Of a stretch of 64,000 nucleotides of DNA, positions 10,133-17,721 are shown one piece after another. The notes under the pieces were generated by a model that ran no database searches, was not told the DNA's origin, and worked only from the letters and a program-made list of their open reading frames with translations. Source of the stretch: Prevotella sp. (GTDB lineage: Bacteria > Bacteroidota > Bacteroidia > Bacteroidales > Bacteroidaceae); contig JAFULM010000032.1 in the NCBI GenBank assembly GCA_017483185.1, positions 1 to 64,000 on the forward strand, read 5' to 3'. Numbering within the stretch: position 1 is the first letter of the stretch; each line of letters begins with the position of its first letter. A program made the position numbers and the translations under genes.

Positions 10133-10305
10133 AATTGGTCCCTCCCGGCCTCCCCGAAGGGGAGGAGATGGGAGCATTGTAGCCCCTCCCATCGAGGAGT
10201 GCGTTATGCAATACCCTCATGATTGGAGCTGGTTCATTGAATGTTATAATATTAATATATCTATTGCCATCCCTTCTCTCCCCCTTGGGGGAGTCGGAGG
10301 GGCTT

Positions 10306-11340
10306 TTAGAAGGCGCTCGCCTTCAGGCGTAAGCCTTCGTGTTCGTCCAAGCCGAACATTATGTTCATGTTCTGTACTGCCTGTCCCACGGCGCCTTTCA
10401 GGAGATTGTCGATGCACGCCGTGACGAGCAGTTTGTCGCCATACTTGTCGCAATGGATGAGCGCCTTGTTGGTGTTCACCACCTGCTTCAGGTCGATGGG
10501 GCGGTCGGAATAGTGGGTGAAGGCGGCGTCACGGTAGAATTCCTTGTATGCCGCAACGATGTCCTCAGCCGGTGCCGCGGTCTTGACTACGCAGGTGGCG
10601 AAGATGCCGCGGGCGAAGTCGCCGCGATAGGGGATGAAGTCGATGGCGGCGTCGAGCGTGCCCTGCACCTGCGTGAGGCTCTGCTGAATCTCCGGCACGT
10701 GCTGGTGGGTGAACGCCTTGTATATGCTCATGTTGCCCGCGCGCCACGAGAAGTGGGTCGTCGCGGCGGGCTTCTGTCCCGCACCGGTGCTTCCCGTGAT
10801 GGCGTTGACGGCCACGTCTTCCGTCAGCAGTCCCATCTTCGCCGCCGGCAGCAGGGCGAGCTGGATGCACGTGGCGAAGCATCCGGGGTTGGCCACGTGC
10901 TGCGCCGTGGCAATACGCTCCTTGTTTATCTCCGGCAGACCGTAGACGTAGTCGTTGCCGGGAGCCGCGAGGCGGAAGTCCTGCGCGAGGTCTATTATCT
11001 TCACGCCCTCCGGTATGCTGTGTTCCTTAAGAAACGCCTCGCTCTTGCCGTGGCCGAAGCAGAAGAAGACGACGTCGACCTTGTCAAACGGCATCTCGTC
11101 TGTAAATATCAAGTCCGTCTCGCCCACAAGTCCCTCGTGCACGTCGGCAACGGGATTGCCCGCGTTGCTCTCGCTGTTGGCGAAGACGATTTCTGCCTCC
11201 GGATGGTTTGTCAGCAGGCGGATAAGCTCTCCGCCGGTGTAGCCGGCGGCGCCGAGTATTCCAACGTTAAAGCCCCCCTTAGTCCCCCCAAGGGGGGGAT
11301 TGGGGGTTCCGTTGTGTGATGGATTTGTGTTGTTACACAT
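10306..11340 (-). CDS. argC: N-acetyl-gamma-glutamyl-phosphate reductase
   Basis: The enzyme reduces N-acylglutamyl phosphate to the semialdehyde with NADPH. GAAGYTGGELIRLL forms the nucleotide-binding start of the fold, and the catalytic cysteine is C154 in NPGCFATC; 344 residues. Normal family members begin two or three residues before VGILGAAGYTGG. Here the only ATG is about 24 residues earlier, and the extra N-terminus (NPPLGGTKGG) is encoded by a CCCCCCAAGGGGGG palindrome. The start overlaps the end of the DUF559 gene by 8 bases, suggesting translational coupling. Confidence 0.94.
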   Translation of the reverse strand: MCNNTNPSHNGTPNPPLGGTKGGFNVGILGAAGYTGGELIRLLTNHPEAEIVFANSESNAGNPVADVHEGLVGETDLIFTDEMPFDKVDVVFFCFGHGKSEAFLKEHSIPEGVKIIDLAQDFRLAAPGNDYVYGLPEINKERIATAQHVANPGCFATCIQLALLPAAKMGLLTEDVAVNAITGSTGAGQKPAATTHFSWRAGNMSIYKAFTHQHVPEIQQSLTQVQGTLDAAIDFIPYRGDFARGIFATCVVKTAAPAEDIVAAYKEFYRDAAFTHYSDRPIDLKQVVNTNKALIHCDKYGDKLLVTACIDNLLKGAVGQAVQNMNIMFGLDEHEGLRLKASAF

Positions 11341-11704
11341 ATTCTTTTATTTTGTTTATTACATATTCAGTGTTGCATATAGCTTCTTCGTTGCAGAATC
11401 GCAACACGGTGAATCCTTGCCTGTTAAGCCATCGGGTCCTTTCTTCGTCGCTTATTTTCTGTTGAGGCAATTGATGATACCCGCCGTCAAGCTCTATTAT
11501 AAGTTTGGATTTCAGACAGGCGAAATCAGCGATAAACTCGCCTATGATGTGCTGTCGTCTGAAGTTGGCTCCCATTTTTCCGTTGCATAGATATTCCCAA
11601 ATGACAGCTTCCGCCTGCGTAGGATATTTCCTATTGTGTATGGCATATTCTTTCAACCTCTCATATATCATGGGATTGGCTGTGCAATAATGGTATTTTT
11701 CCAT
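11333..11704 (-). CDS. DUF559 (Vsr/restriction-fold) endonuclease-like protein
   Basis: This 123-residue protein matches the DUF559 family, related to very-short-patch-repair endonucleases. AEAVIWEYL is followed by KMGANFRRQHIIGEFIADF, then LIIELDGGYH, whose E and D are candidate metal ligands. RWLNRQGFTVLRFCN and a C-terminal helix close it. The substrate is unknown. Its position inside an amino acid biosynthesis operon, between argG and argC, is unusual. Tandem GC palindromes lie upstream (11738-11815) and a translated palindrome downstream, so it may have arrived as a recent insertion. It overlaps the argC start by 8 bases. Confidence 0.8.
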   Translation of the reverse strand: MEKYHYCTANPMIYERLKEYAIHNRKYPTQAEAVIWEYLCNGKMGANFRRQHIIGEFIADFACLKSKLIIELDGGYHQLPQQKISDEERTRWLNRQGFTVLRFCNEEAICNTEYVINKIKEYV

Positions 11705-11737
11705 CGTCTTGCTATTTTCAACATATACTTATTTCCC

Positions 11738-11815
11738 CATATCCCCCTTTGGGGGATTATAGGGGGCTACCCTTTGGAGGATTATAGGGGGCTACCCTTT
11801 GGGGGATTATAGGGG
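11738..11815. repeat. Tandem repeats between argG and the DUF559 gene
   Basis: About three copies of a unit near 27 bases, built from CCCTTTGGGGGATTATAGGGGGCTA, lie head to tail. They resemble the palindromes found throughout the window, and a further CCTCCCC palindrome follows and runs into the end of argG. Confidence 0.75.
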
Positions 11816-11830
11816 CTTTTGGCATGGAGG

Positions 11831-13054
11831 CTATTCTCCTCCCCTTTGGGGAGGTTGGGAGGGGCTGTGTATTCCGTAGTAGACTCTCAGAGGCGTGCTC
11901 ATCACCTTGATGAATCCCTTTGCCTCGTCGGCGGTCCATCCCGTCTGCGTCTCGCCGTATTCGCCGAGCTTCGACTTCGTCAGGTCGTCGGGAGAGTCCA
12001 CGCCGACGGTGTCGAAGCCGTAGGGGCGGAGGCGCAGGATGGCCGTACCGTTGACGTTGCGCTGGGATGATGTCAGCATGGCCTCGATGTCGGGCATGAC
12101 CGGTTCGAGATACTGGCTCTCGTGGAGGAACATGCCGTACCAGTTGGCCACCTGATCCTTCCAGTACTGCTGCCACTTGCTCAGCGTCGACTTCTCCAGC
12201 AGACGGTGAGCCTCGATGATGAGTTTCGGGGCGGCAGCCTCAAAGCCCACGCGGCCCTTGATGCCGATGATGGTGTCGCCGACGTTGCAGTCGCGTCCGA
12301 TGGCGTAGGAAGCACCGATTTCCTCGATCTTCTGTATGGCCTTGATCTTGTCGTCAAACCGTTCGCCGTTGACCGCCGTGATTTCTCCCTTCTCGAACGT
12401 AATCTTCAGCGTGCCCTCCTTTTCCTCGGCCGTCACGTGCTTCAGATAAGCCTCCTCGGGCAGTCCCTGCGTCGGGTCAAGCAGTTCGCCGCCGCAGATG
12501 CTCGTGCCCCAGATGCCCACGTTGTAGGAATACTTCAGCTTGGTGAAGTCGGCGAAGAAGCCGTTGGCGTTGAGATAGTCCACCTCCTCCTTGCGTGTCA
12601 GGTTGCGGTCGCGCGTCAGCGTGATGATCTCCACGCCCGGAGCCATGACGAGAAATGTCATGTCGAAACGGATTTGGTCGTTGCCCGCACCGGTAGAGCC
12701 GTGTGCGATGGCGTCGGCGCCGATCTCGTTGGCATAGCGTGCGATGGCGATGGCCTGGAAGATGCGCTCCGAGCTGACCGAGATAGGATAGCAGTTGTTG
12801 CGCATGACATTGCCGTATATCATGTATTTCAGCGATTTCTCGTAGTATTCCTGCGTCACGTCGAGCGTGACATACTTCACGGCGCCCAGCTTGTAGGCGT
12901 TCTCCTCATTCTTTTTCAGCTGTTCGGCGCTGAAACCGCCCGTATTGGCGCAGGCGGCATAAACCTCATATCCCATTTCCTTTGTGAGATACATCACGTT
13001 GTAGCTTGTGTCGAGTCCGCCACTGAAAGCTACCACTACTTTCTTTTTTGCCAT
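11831..13054 (-). CDS. argG: Argininosuccinate synthase
   Basis: The enzyme joins citrulline and aspartate using ATP. The PP-loop motif FSGGLDTSYN lies at about residues 9-18, and SSERIFQAIAIARYANEIGADAIAHGSTGAGNDQ-type conserved blocks follow. It has 407 residues and starts at ATG 13054. The last residues (SPSQPPQRGGE) are not family sequence. They are translated from a CCTCCCCTTTGGGGAGG palindrome that also supplies the stop region. It follows the GNAT gene in the argR operon. Confidence 0.95.
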   Translation of the reverse strand: MAKKKVVVAFSGGLDTSYNVMYLTKEMGYEVYAACANTGGFSAEQLKKNEENAYKLGAVKYVTLDVTQEYYEKSLKYMIYGNVMRNNCYPISVSSERIFQAIAIARYANEIGADAIAHGSTGAGNDQIRFDMTFLVMAPGVEIITLTRDRNLTRKEEVDYLNANGFFADFTKLKYSYNVGIWGTSICGGELLDPTQGLPEEAYLKHVTAEEKEGTLKITFEKGEITAVNGERFDDKIKAIQKIEEIGASYAIGRDCNVGDTIIGIKGRVGFEAAAPKLIIEAHRLLEKSTLSKWQQYWKDQVANWYGMFLHESQYLEPVMPDIEAMLTSSQRNVNGTAILRLRPYGFDTVGVDSPDDLTKSKLGEYGETQTGWTADEAKGFIKVMSTPLRVYYGIHSPSQPPQRGGE

Positions 13055-13088
13055 ATTGTTGTTGTTTTGTTGAAATCTTTTTTTAGGA

Positions 13089-13151
13089 ACTTAAGGTCTT
13101 TAAGGACATTAAGGACTCTAAGGTCTTTAAGGACATTAAGGTCCTTAAGGC
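13089..13151. repeat. TTAAGG-rich tandem repeat between GNAT and argG
   Basis: Imperfect copies of AGGTCTTTAAGGACATTAAGG are repeated about three times, followed by another CCTCCCC palindrome near 13180. The 164-base gap otherwise shows no gene or clear promoter. Confidence 0.7.
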
Positions 13152-13218
13152 AATTCCCTTCATCCACTCTGCCCCTCCCCTTTGGGGAGGTTGGGAGGGG
13201 CTTTCGGGGGCTTCCCGG

Positions 13219-13872
13219 TTACGCCGGGCTTCCGTCAATCCTCCTTATCCTCTCCAGCACCTCGGTCGGTATCTTTGCCGGCAGATGTTCCTCGGGGTCG
13301 AAGAGCATGCCCGTACAGATGCAGTATTTCCGGCCCGTGCGCTTCAGCACGTCCACGTTGACGCAGCCCTCGCAGCCGCGCCAGAACGCTTCGTCGTCCG
13401 TCAGGTCGGCGAATGTCACGGGCTTATATCCCAGCTGCGTGTTCATCTGCATCACCGCCGCACCGCTCGTCAGGGAGAATATCTTCGCTTTCGGCCAGCG
13501 CAGCCGTGCCAGCGTGAAGGTCATGTCCTTGATGCGTTTGGCCAAGTGCAGGCCGCGGAAGTCCGGGTGCACGATGAGTCCCGACGTCGTCACATACTGC
13601 CGGTTGCCCCACGTCTCGATATAGCTGAAGCCGGCAAACTTCTCCCCTTGCAGGGCGATGACCGCCTTGGCCTCGCGCATTTTCGTTATGATATATTCCG
13701 GAGAGCGCTTTGCTATGCCCGTCCCGCGCACGGCAGCGGCTGCTGCTATGGTGTCCAGGATGATGTCCACGTAGCGTTCATGCTCTTTGTTGGCCACCAT
13801 CACCTCGATGGCCGTGCCCTTGTCTGCCGTCTCTGCGGTGTGGGCGGATGACATGTCGTCCATGTTTTCCAT
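13219..13872 (-). CDS. GNAT N-acyltransferase of the arginine cluster, putative N-acylglutamate synthase
   Basis: A 217-residue GNAT-fold protein with the acyl-CoA binding region at GLIVHPDFRGLHLAKRI (about residues 98-114). Two cysteine-containing segments follow (GCEGC and KYCICTG). Family knowledge: the equivalent gene between argR and argG in Bacteroides has been proposed to catalyse the first step of arginine synthesis, acylation of glutamate. The conserved position supports that role here; the acyl group (acetyl or succinyl) cannot be read from sequence. ATG 13872 is used; ATGs at residues 4 and 7 are alternatives. Confidence 0.8.
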   Translation of the reverse strand: MENMDDMSSAHTAETADKGTAIEVMVANKEHERYVDIILDTIAAAAAVRGTGIAKRSPEYIITKMREAKAVIALQGEKFAGFSYIETWGNRQYVTTSGLIVHPDFRGLHLAKRIKDMTFTLARLRWPKAKIFSLTSGAAVMQMNTQLGYKPVTFADLTDDEAFWRGCEGCVNVDVLKRTGRKYCICTGMLFDPEEHLPAKIPTEVLERIRRIDGSPA

Positions 13873-13908
13873 CTTTCGTTTTTATTTCTTTCTTTCAGTC
13901 TGTATCCT

Positions 13909-14391
13909 TTATTCGGCGCCCATGTTCGGCACGACCTCGTTCAGCGCCTTGACGACCTCCTGCTCGGTCACTCCCTGTCGGATGACGATAAAGATGGTGT
14001 CGTCGCCGGCGATGGTTCCGATGATCTGCGGTATGTCGCTGTTGTCGATGTTGTATGCGATGCTGCTGGCATATCCCGGCCGTGTCTTTATCACGCCCAT
14101 GTTTCCGGAGAAGTTGATGGACCGGAAGCCCGGGACCTGCATCATCTCCTTGACCTGCATGGGCGTGCTCACACGTTTATACATGGTTGCGTTCGGCAGC
14201 ACATAGACGTAGTTGCCGTTCATGGTCGCGGCTTTTGCCACCTTCAACTGCTTCAGGTCGCGGCTCAGCGTGGCCTGTGTCAGCTTGAACCCCTCGTTCT
14301 GCAGCGCCTCCAGCAGTTCGTCCTGACTGCCCAGTTCGCAGCTCGAGATGATCATCCGCAGCGTCTCCAGTCTGTTCTTCTTTTCTTTCAT
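13909..14391 (-). CDS. argR: Arginine repressor ArgR
   Basis: The 160-residue protein has an N-terminal winged helix (about 1-75, with ATLSRDLKQLKV as recognition region). A C-terminal arginine-binding oligomerisation domain follows (about 85-155, with GDDTIFIV). In the presence of arginine it binds palindromic ARG boxes as a hexamer. It heads the operon argR-GNAT-argG-DUF559-argC-argD-proC, and three ARG-box-like palindromes lie at its promoter, so autoregulation of the whole pathway is likely. Confidence 0.95.
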   Translation of the reverse strand: MKEKKNRLETLRMIISSCELGSQDELLEALQNEGFKLTQATLSRDLKQLKVAKAATMNGNYVYVLPNATMYKRVSTPMQVKEMMQVPGFRSINFSGNMGVIKTRPGYASSIAYNIDNSDIPQIIGTIAGDDTIFIVIRQGVTEQEVVKALNEVVPNMGAE

Positions 14392-14395
14392 TCCG

Positions 14396-14473
14396 TGAAT
14401 ATTTATTCAAATAAGACTGCAAAGATATACATATTTATGCAAACAAACAAGCAAAACCGCATATTTTTTGCAT
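14396..14473 (-). promoter_or_regulatory. argR operon promoter with three ARG-box-like palindromes
   Basis: On the minus strand the -7 box TATCTTTG lies at 14420-14427, with a TTG-containing -33 region about 20 bases upstream. Palindromes of the ARG-box type are TGAATATTTATTCA (14396-14409, just before the argR start codon), TACATATTTATGCA (14429-14442, in the promoter spacer) and GCATATTTTTTGCAT (14459-14473, upstream). Their spacing of about 30 bases would place them on the same DNA face. Binding itself is inferred. Confidence 0.6.
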
Positions 14474-14558
14474 AAGGGGGCCACCCCCGGGGCCCCACCC
14501 CGGCTCGGGGCCCCACCCCGGCCCTCCCCAAGGGGAGGGTGCCTACGAGGTGAAGGGC

Positions 14559-14703
14559 GTGGTGTGTAATTAAATAATGTGTGGCGCGTAATTAAATAAT
14601 GTGTGGTGTGTAATATATAAATAATGTGTGGTGCGTAATTAAATAATGTGTGGTGTGTAATTAAATAATGTGTGGCGGATATTATATAAAATAAATGTGT
14701 GAC
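14559..14703. repeat. 22-bp tandem repeat array
   Basis: Six imperfect copies of GTGTGGTGTGTAATTAAATAAT lie head to tail, two of them lengthened by ATAT insertions. GC-rich palindromes (14480-14540) precede the array. No gene is visible in the 14392-14820 stretch. Confidence 0.85.
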
Positions 14704-14820
14704 TTACTATAATATCGGACGGCGTAGCGCATGACGCAAGTTATGCTTTTGCGTGCTTCCGTATGTGCGGCGGCGCTCTCTTTGTGGCTTTGCGTCTTTG
14801 CGTTTAATTTAAACACTCAT

Positions 14821-15257
14821 TGTCAAATTAATTCTGAATTTAAGGCCGAAATCCGGCGGCACTTTTCAAAATTTTCCCGCCTCGCTCCCAAATTTTCAAA
14901 TCTCGCGAAGGTCAAAATCCGGCGGTTTTTTAGACAAAAAATCACCCGATTTTGCAACTATCTATTATACAACCACTTACAAACAGGCGGCCCCCTCTGA
15001 CTCCCCCAAAGGGGGAGCTTGGGCTTCCCGTAAGGGCCCCGCGGGGTTGCAACGGGGCTGCTATTGCATTGCAACGGCGGCCCCGTTGCAACATGACGGC
15101 GTGCCCGTTGCAACCCCGCGGCGGCCCCGTTGCTCGACGAAACCCACTTTTTGACCTCAAAATAGCAATCAAAAACTCGCGAATTTTTGTAAAATTTGAA
15201 AGCCGTAAGGGCCTCTCGGCATCCCAAGCTCCCCCTTTGGGGGAGTCAGAGGGGGCT
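14821..15257. repeat. Mosaic palindromic element, copy B (inverted relative to A)
   Basis: This is the reverse complement relative of 11-447, with the same length and order of parts: AT-rich tail, CCCCCAAAGGGGG palindrome, GTAAGGGCC boundary, GTTGCAAC array, GCCGTAAGGGCC boundary and closing palindrome. Together the copies form a 437-bp inverted repeat around the glnN-to-argR block. A perfect hairpin (CTTATTGGGCC with its complement, 15260-15285) follows immediately. Confidence 0.8.
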
Positions 15258-15418
15258 GTCTTATTGGGCCTTCCGGCCCAATAAGGCCCTTATTGCTCAT
15301 GAAAACGCCAATCTTCAGACATTTTTCCGAACACGATTTTGTAAATATATATCATACCGACTTGGTTTTTTCTCCCCCTTTTTATTCGTTTTTATTCGTT
15401 TGTTCCGCGAATTTTCGT

Positions 15419-15426
15419 TAAGTTTG
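15419..15426 (+). promoter_or_regulatory. -7 box of the ptb promoter
   Basis: TAAGTTTG fits TAnnTTTG, 17 bases before the ptb start codon, with TTTG 16 bases further upstream as a possible -33 box (a little close). The leader would be very short. Confidence 0.55.
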
Positions 15427-15442
15427 CAAAAAATAAAAGCCT

Positions 15443-16417
15443 ATGACACCACTTAGAGACCTTGGTTCGCTCAGCAGCCGCCTGTCGCAGCAGTCGTGCC
15501 GTCGCAGTGTGGCTCTCGCCTGTCCCCACGACTCCCACACGGAGTATGTCATCGCCCGTGCCCTCAACGAAGGTTTCGCCCGCTTTGTGCTGACCACAAC
15601 CGGCGAACTCAGTCCGGCGCTGATGGACATCATCGACGCCCACCGCGACTATGTCCGCGTCATCGCCTGTTCCGATCCGGCCGAAGCCTCGCGTGAGGCT
15701 GTCGCCGTCGTGAGGCGGGGCGAGGCGGAGGTGCTCATGAAAGGAACGGTCAATACCGACGTCCTGCTGCACGCCGTCCTTGACAAGCAGGACGGGCTGC
15801 TCTTGCCGGGCCGCGTCATGACCCACATCACCGCCGCGAGCATGCCCGCCGTCGACCGTCTGATCCTCTTCTCCGATGCCGCCGTCATCCCGCGCCCGAC
15901 CACGGACCAGTTTGACGCCATCGTCCGCGCATGCGTCGACGCCTGTCGCCGCTTCGGTATCGACACGCCTCACATAGCCATGACCCACTGCACGGAAAAG
16001 GTCAACGAACGCTTCCCCCACACACTCTCCTACGCTGAGATCATCCGGCGCGCCGACCGCGGTGACTACGGGCCCGTCGTCGTCGGCGGTCCGATGGACG
16101 TCAAGACGGCGCTCGACGCCCACAGCGGAGCCATCAAGGGCATACGCTCGGCTGTCGCCGGACATGCCGATGTCCTCATCTTCCCCAACATCGAGTCCGG
16201 CAACACGTTCTACAAGACCATCACGCTGCTCGCATCCGCCACCACGGCGGGATGGCTCGCCGGCACGACCGTGCCCGTCGTCGTGGCCTCACGGGCCGAC
16301 TCGCAGGTGTCGAAGTTCTACAGTCTGGCGCTGGCGTGCGTGGGAAGCCCCTCCCGACCTCACAGCCCCTCCCGACCTCACAGCCCCTCCCGACCTCCCC
16401 AAAGGGGAGGAGACTGA
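15443..16417 (+). CDS. ptb: Phosphate butyryltransferase (phosphotransacylase)
   Basis: This belongs to the phosphate acetyl/butyryltransferase family and should exchange CoA for phosphate on a short acyl group (butyryl or branched-chain). Conserved blocks include VLMKGTVNTDVLLHAVL, THITAASMP, VVVGGPMDVKTALD and FPNIESGNTFYKTITLLA. It has 324 residues. The last 23 or so residues (SPSRPHSPSRPH and following) are low-complexity. They are encoded by three copies of an 18-base unit plus a CCCCAAAGGGG palindrome, not by family sequence. Butyrate kinase follows 50 bases later, so the pair makes acyl-phosphate and then ATP. Confidence 0.88.
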   Translation: MTPLRDLGSLSSRLSQQSCRRSVALACPHDSHTEYVIARALNEGFARFVLTTTGELSPALMDIIDAHRDYVRVIACSDPAEASREAVAVVRRGEAEVLMKGTVNTDVLLHAVLDKQDGLLLPGRVMTHITAASMPAVDRLILFSDAAVIPRPTTDQFDAIVRACVDACRRFGIDTPHIAMTHCTEKVNERFPHTLSYAEIIRRADRGDYGPVVVGGPMDVKTALDAHSGAIKGIRSAVAGHADVLIFPNIESGNTFYKTITLLASATTAGWLAGTTVPVVVASRADSQVSKFYSLALACVGSPSRPHSPSRPHSPSRPPQRGGD

Positions 16418-16662
16418 GTGGGTGAGCTTTACCTTACTTTATTATTACTATTAATCCCATATCTCCCATGACTCCCATATCTTCCAATCCAGACTCCTCC
16501 CCTCTCCTCTCCCCCTCAGCCTCCTCCCCTTTGGGGAGGTCGGGTGGGGCTGTGAGGTCGGGTGGGGCTTCCTCCCCTCTCCTCACCCCCTCAGCCTCCT
16601 CCCCTTTGGGGAGGTCGGGTGGGGCTGTGAGGTCGGGTGGGGCTGTGAGGTCGGGTGGGGCT
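16346..16662. repeat. Inverted palindromic repeats around the ptb-buk junction
   Basis: The left arm (16346-16410) reads as repeats of AGCCCCTCCCGACCTCAC ending in CCCCAAAGGGGAGG. The reverse complement, GGGGAGGTCGGGTGGGGCT with GTGAGGTCGGGTGGGGCT repeats, occurs at about 16530-16570 and 16602-16662. The left arm lies in the end of ptb and the right arms lie in the start of buk, so both are translated. In mRNA the arms could pair and place the buk start codon (16468) in the loop. Confidence 0.85.
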
Positions 16663-17721
16663 CCCATCCTCATCATCAACCCCGGCGCAACCTCCACCAA
16701 GCTCGCCGTCTACGAGGACGAGCGGCCCGTATGGCAGTCCGGCGCACATCACGCACCGGCAGAGCTGTCGCAATTCCACAGCAGCATCGAACAGTATGAC
16801 TACCGCATGCGCTTCATCCGTCAGCGGCTCGCCGCCGACGGCATACCCATCCGTTTTGACGCCGTCATCGGTCGCGGAGGACTGCTCCGGCCGCTCGAGG
16901 GCGGCATCTATCGAGTCAACGAACGCATGAAGGACGACTTGCGCCACGCCGCGATGGACCATGTCTGCAATCTCGGAGGACTGCTGGCCGCCGAACTGGC
17001 CGAGGAGTGCGGATGTCCGGCATATATCGCCGACCCCGTCGTCGTCGACGAGATGCAGCCCGTGGCACGCTACACCGGCATACCCGGCATCGAGCGCAAG
17101 TCCGTCTTCCACGCCCTCAACAGCAAGGCGATGGCCCGCCGATATGCTGCCTCGACCGGAAAAGCATACGAGGACATCTCCGTCATTGTCGCCCACATGG
17201 GAGGCGGCATCTCCGTCAGCGCCCACCGTCACGGCCGCGTCATCGACGTCAACAACGCCCTCGACGGCGAAGGCCCGTTCTCGACCGAACGCGCCGGAAC
17301 CATTCCCTCGGGAGCACTCGTCGAAATGTGTTTCAGCGGACGCTACGACATGCGCCGGATTAAGAAGATGATCCACGGCCACGGTGGACTTGTGGCCTAT
17401 CTCGGGACAAACGACATGATCACCATCGCACGTCGGGCCGAAGACGGCGAAGAGCCATGCCGCACAATCCTCGACGCCATGCTCTACACCGTGGCCAAAC
17501 AGATCGGTGCCATGCACGTCACGCTCCACGGCGAGGAACATGCCGTCATCCTCACCGGAGGCATAGCCCATAGCACCTATTGTATGGACCGCCTCCGTCC
17601 GCAGATAGACTTCCTCGCCCCGGTCGTCGTCATGCCGGGCGAAAACGAGATTGCTTCCTTGGCCTACAACGCCCTCTGCGCCCTCAAGGGAAGCATCGAG
17701 GTGAAGGAATACGGCGAGTAG
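16468..17721 (+). CDS. buk: Butyrate kinase with repeat-encoded N-terminal extension
   Basis: An acetokinase-family enzyme transferring phosphate from an acyl-phosphate to ADP. The ASKHA phosphate-binding motif IINPGATSTKLAVY starts near residue 68. Later blocks are HMGGGISVSAHRHGRVID and the C-terminal ILTGGIAHS. Normal members begin two or three residues before INPG. Here no ATG exists nearer than 16468, so about 65 extra residues (SPLGRSGGAVRSGGA repeats) are translated from GC palindromes. No Shine-Dalgarno site is seen. Whether the extension is kept, trimmed or bypassed by a non-ATG start is unknown. Confidence 0.87.
   Translation: MTPISSNPDSSPLLSPSASSPLGRSGGAVRSGGASSPLLTPSASSPLGRSGGAVRSGGAVRSGGAPILIINPGATSTKLAVYEDERPVWQSGAHHAPAELSQFHSSIEQYDYRMRFIRQRLAADGIPIRFDAVIGRGGLLRPLEGGIYRVNERMKDDLRHAAMDHVCNLGGLLAAELAEECGCPAYIADPVVVDEMQPVARYTGIPGIERKSVFHALNSKAMARRYAASTGKAYEDISVIVAHMGGGISVSAHRHGRVIDVNNALDGEGPFSTERAGTIPSGALVEMCFSGRYDMRRIKKMIHGHGGLVAYLGTNDMITIARRAEDGEEPCRTILDAMLYTVAKQIGAMHVTLHGEEHAVILTGGIAHSTYCMDRLRPQIDFLAPVVVMPGENEIASLAYNALCALKGSIEVKEYGE

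Noticed and set aside
14559..14703. Possible CRISPR array (regular 22-base repeats)
   Set aside because: Units are contiguous without unique spacers and no cas genes are nearby; it is a simple tandem repeat. The same holds for 22052-22289.
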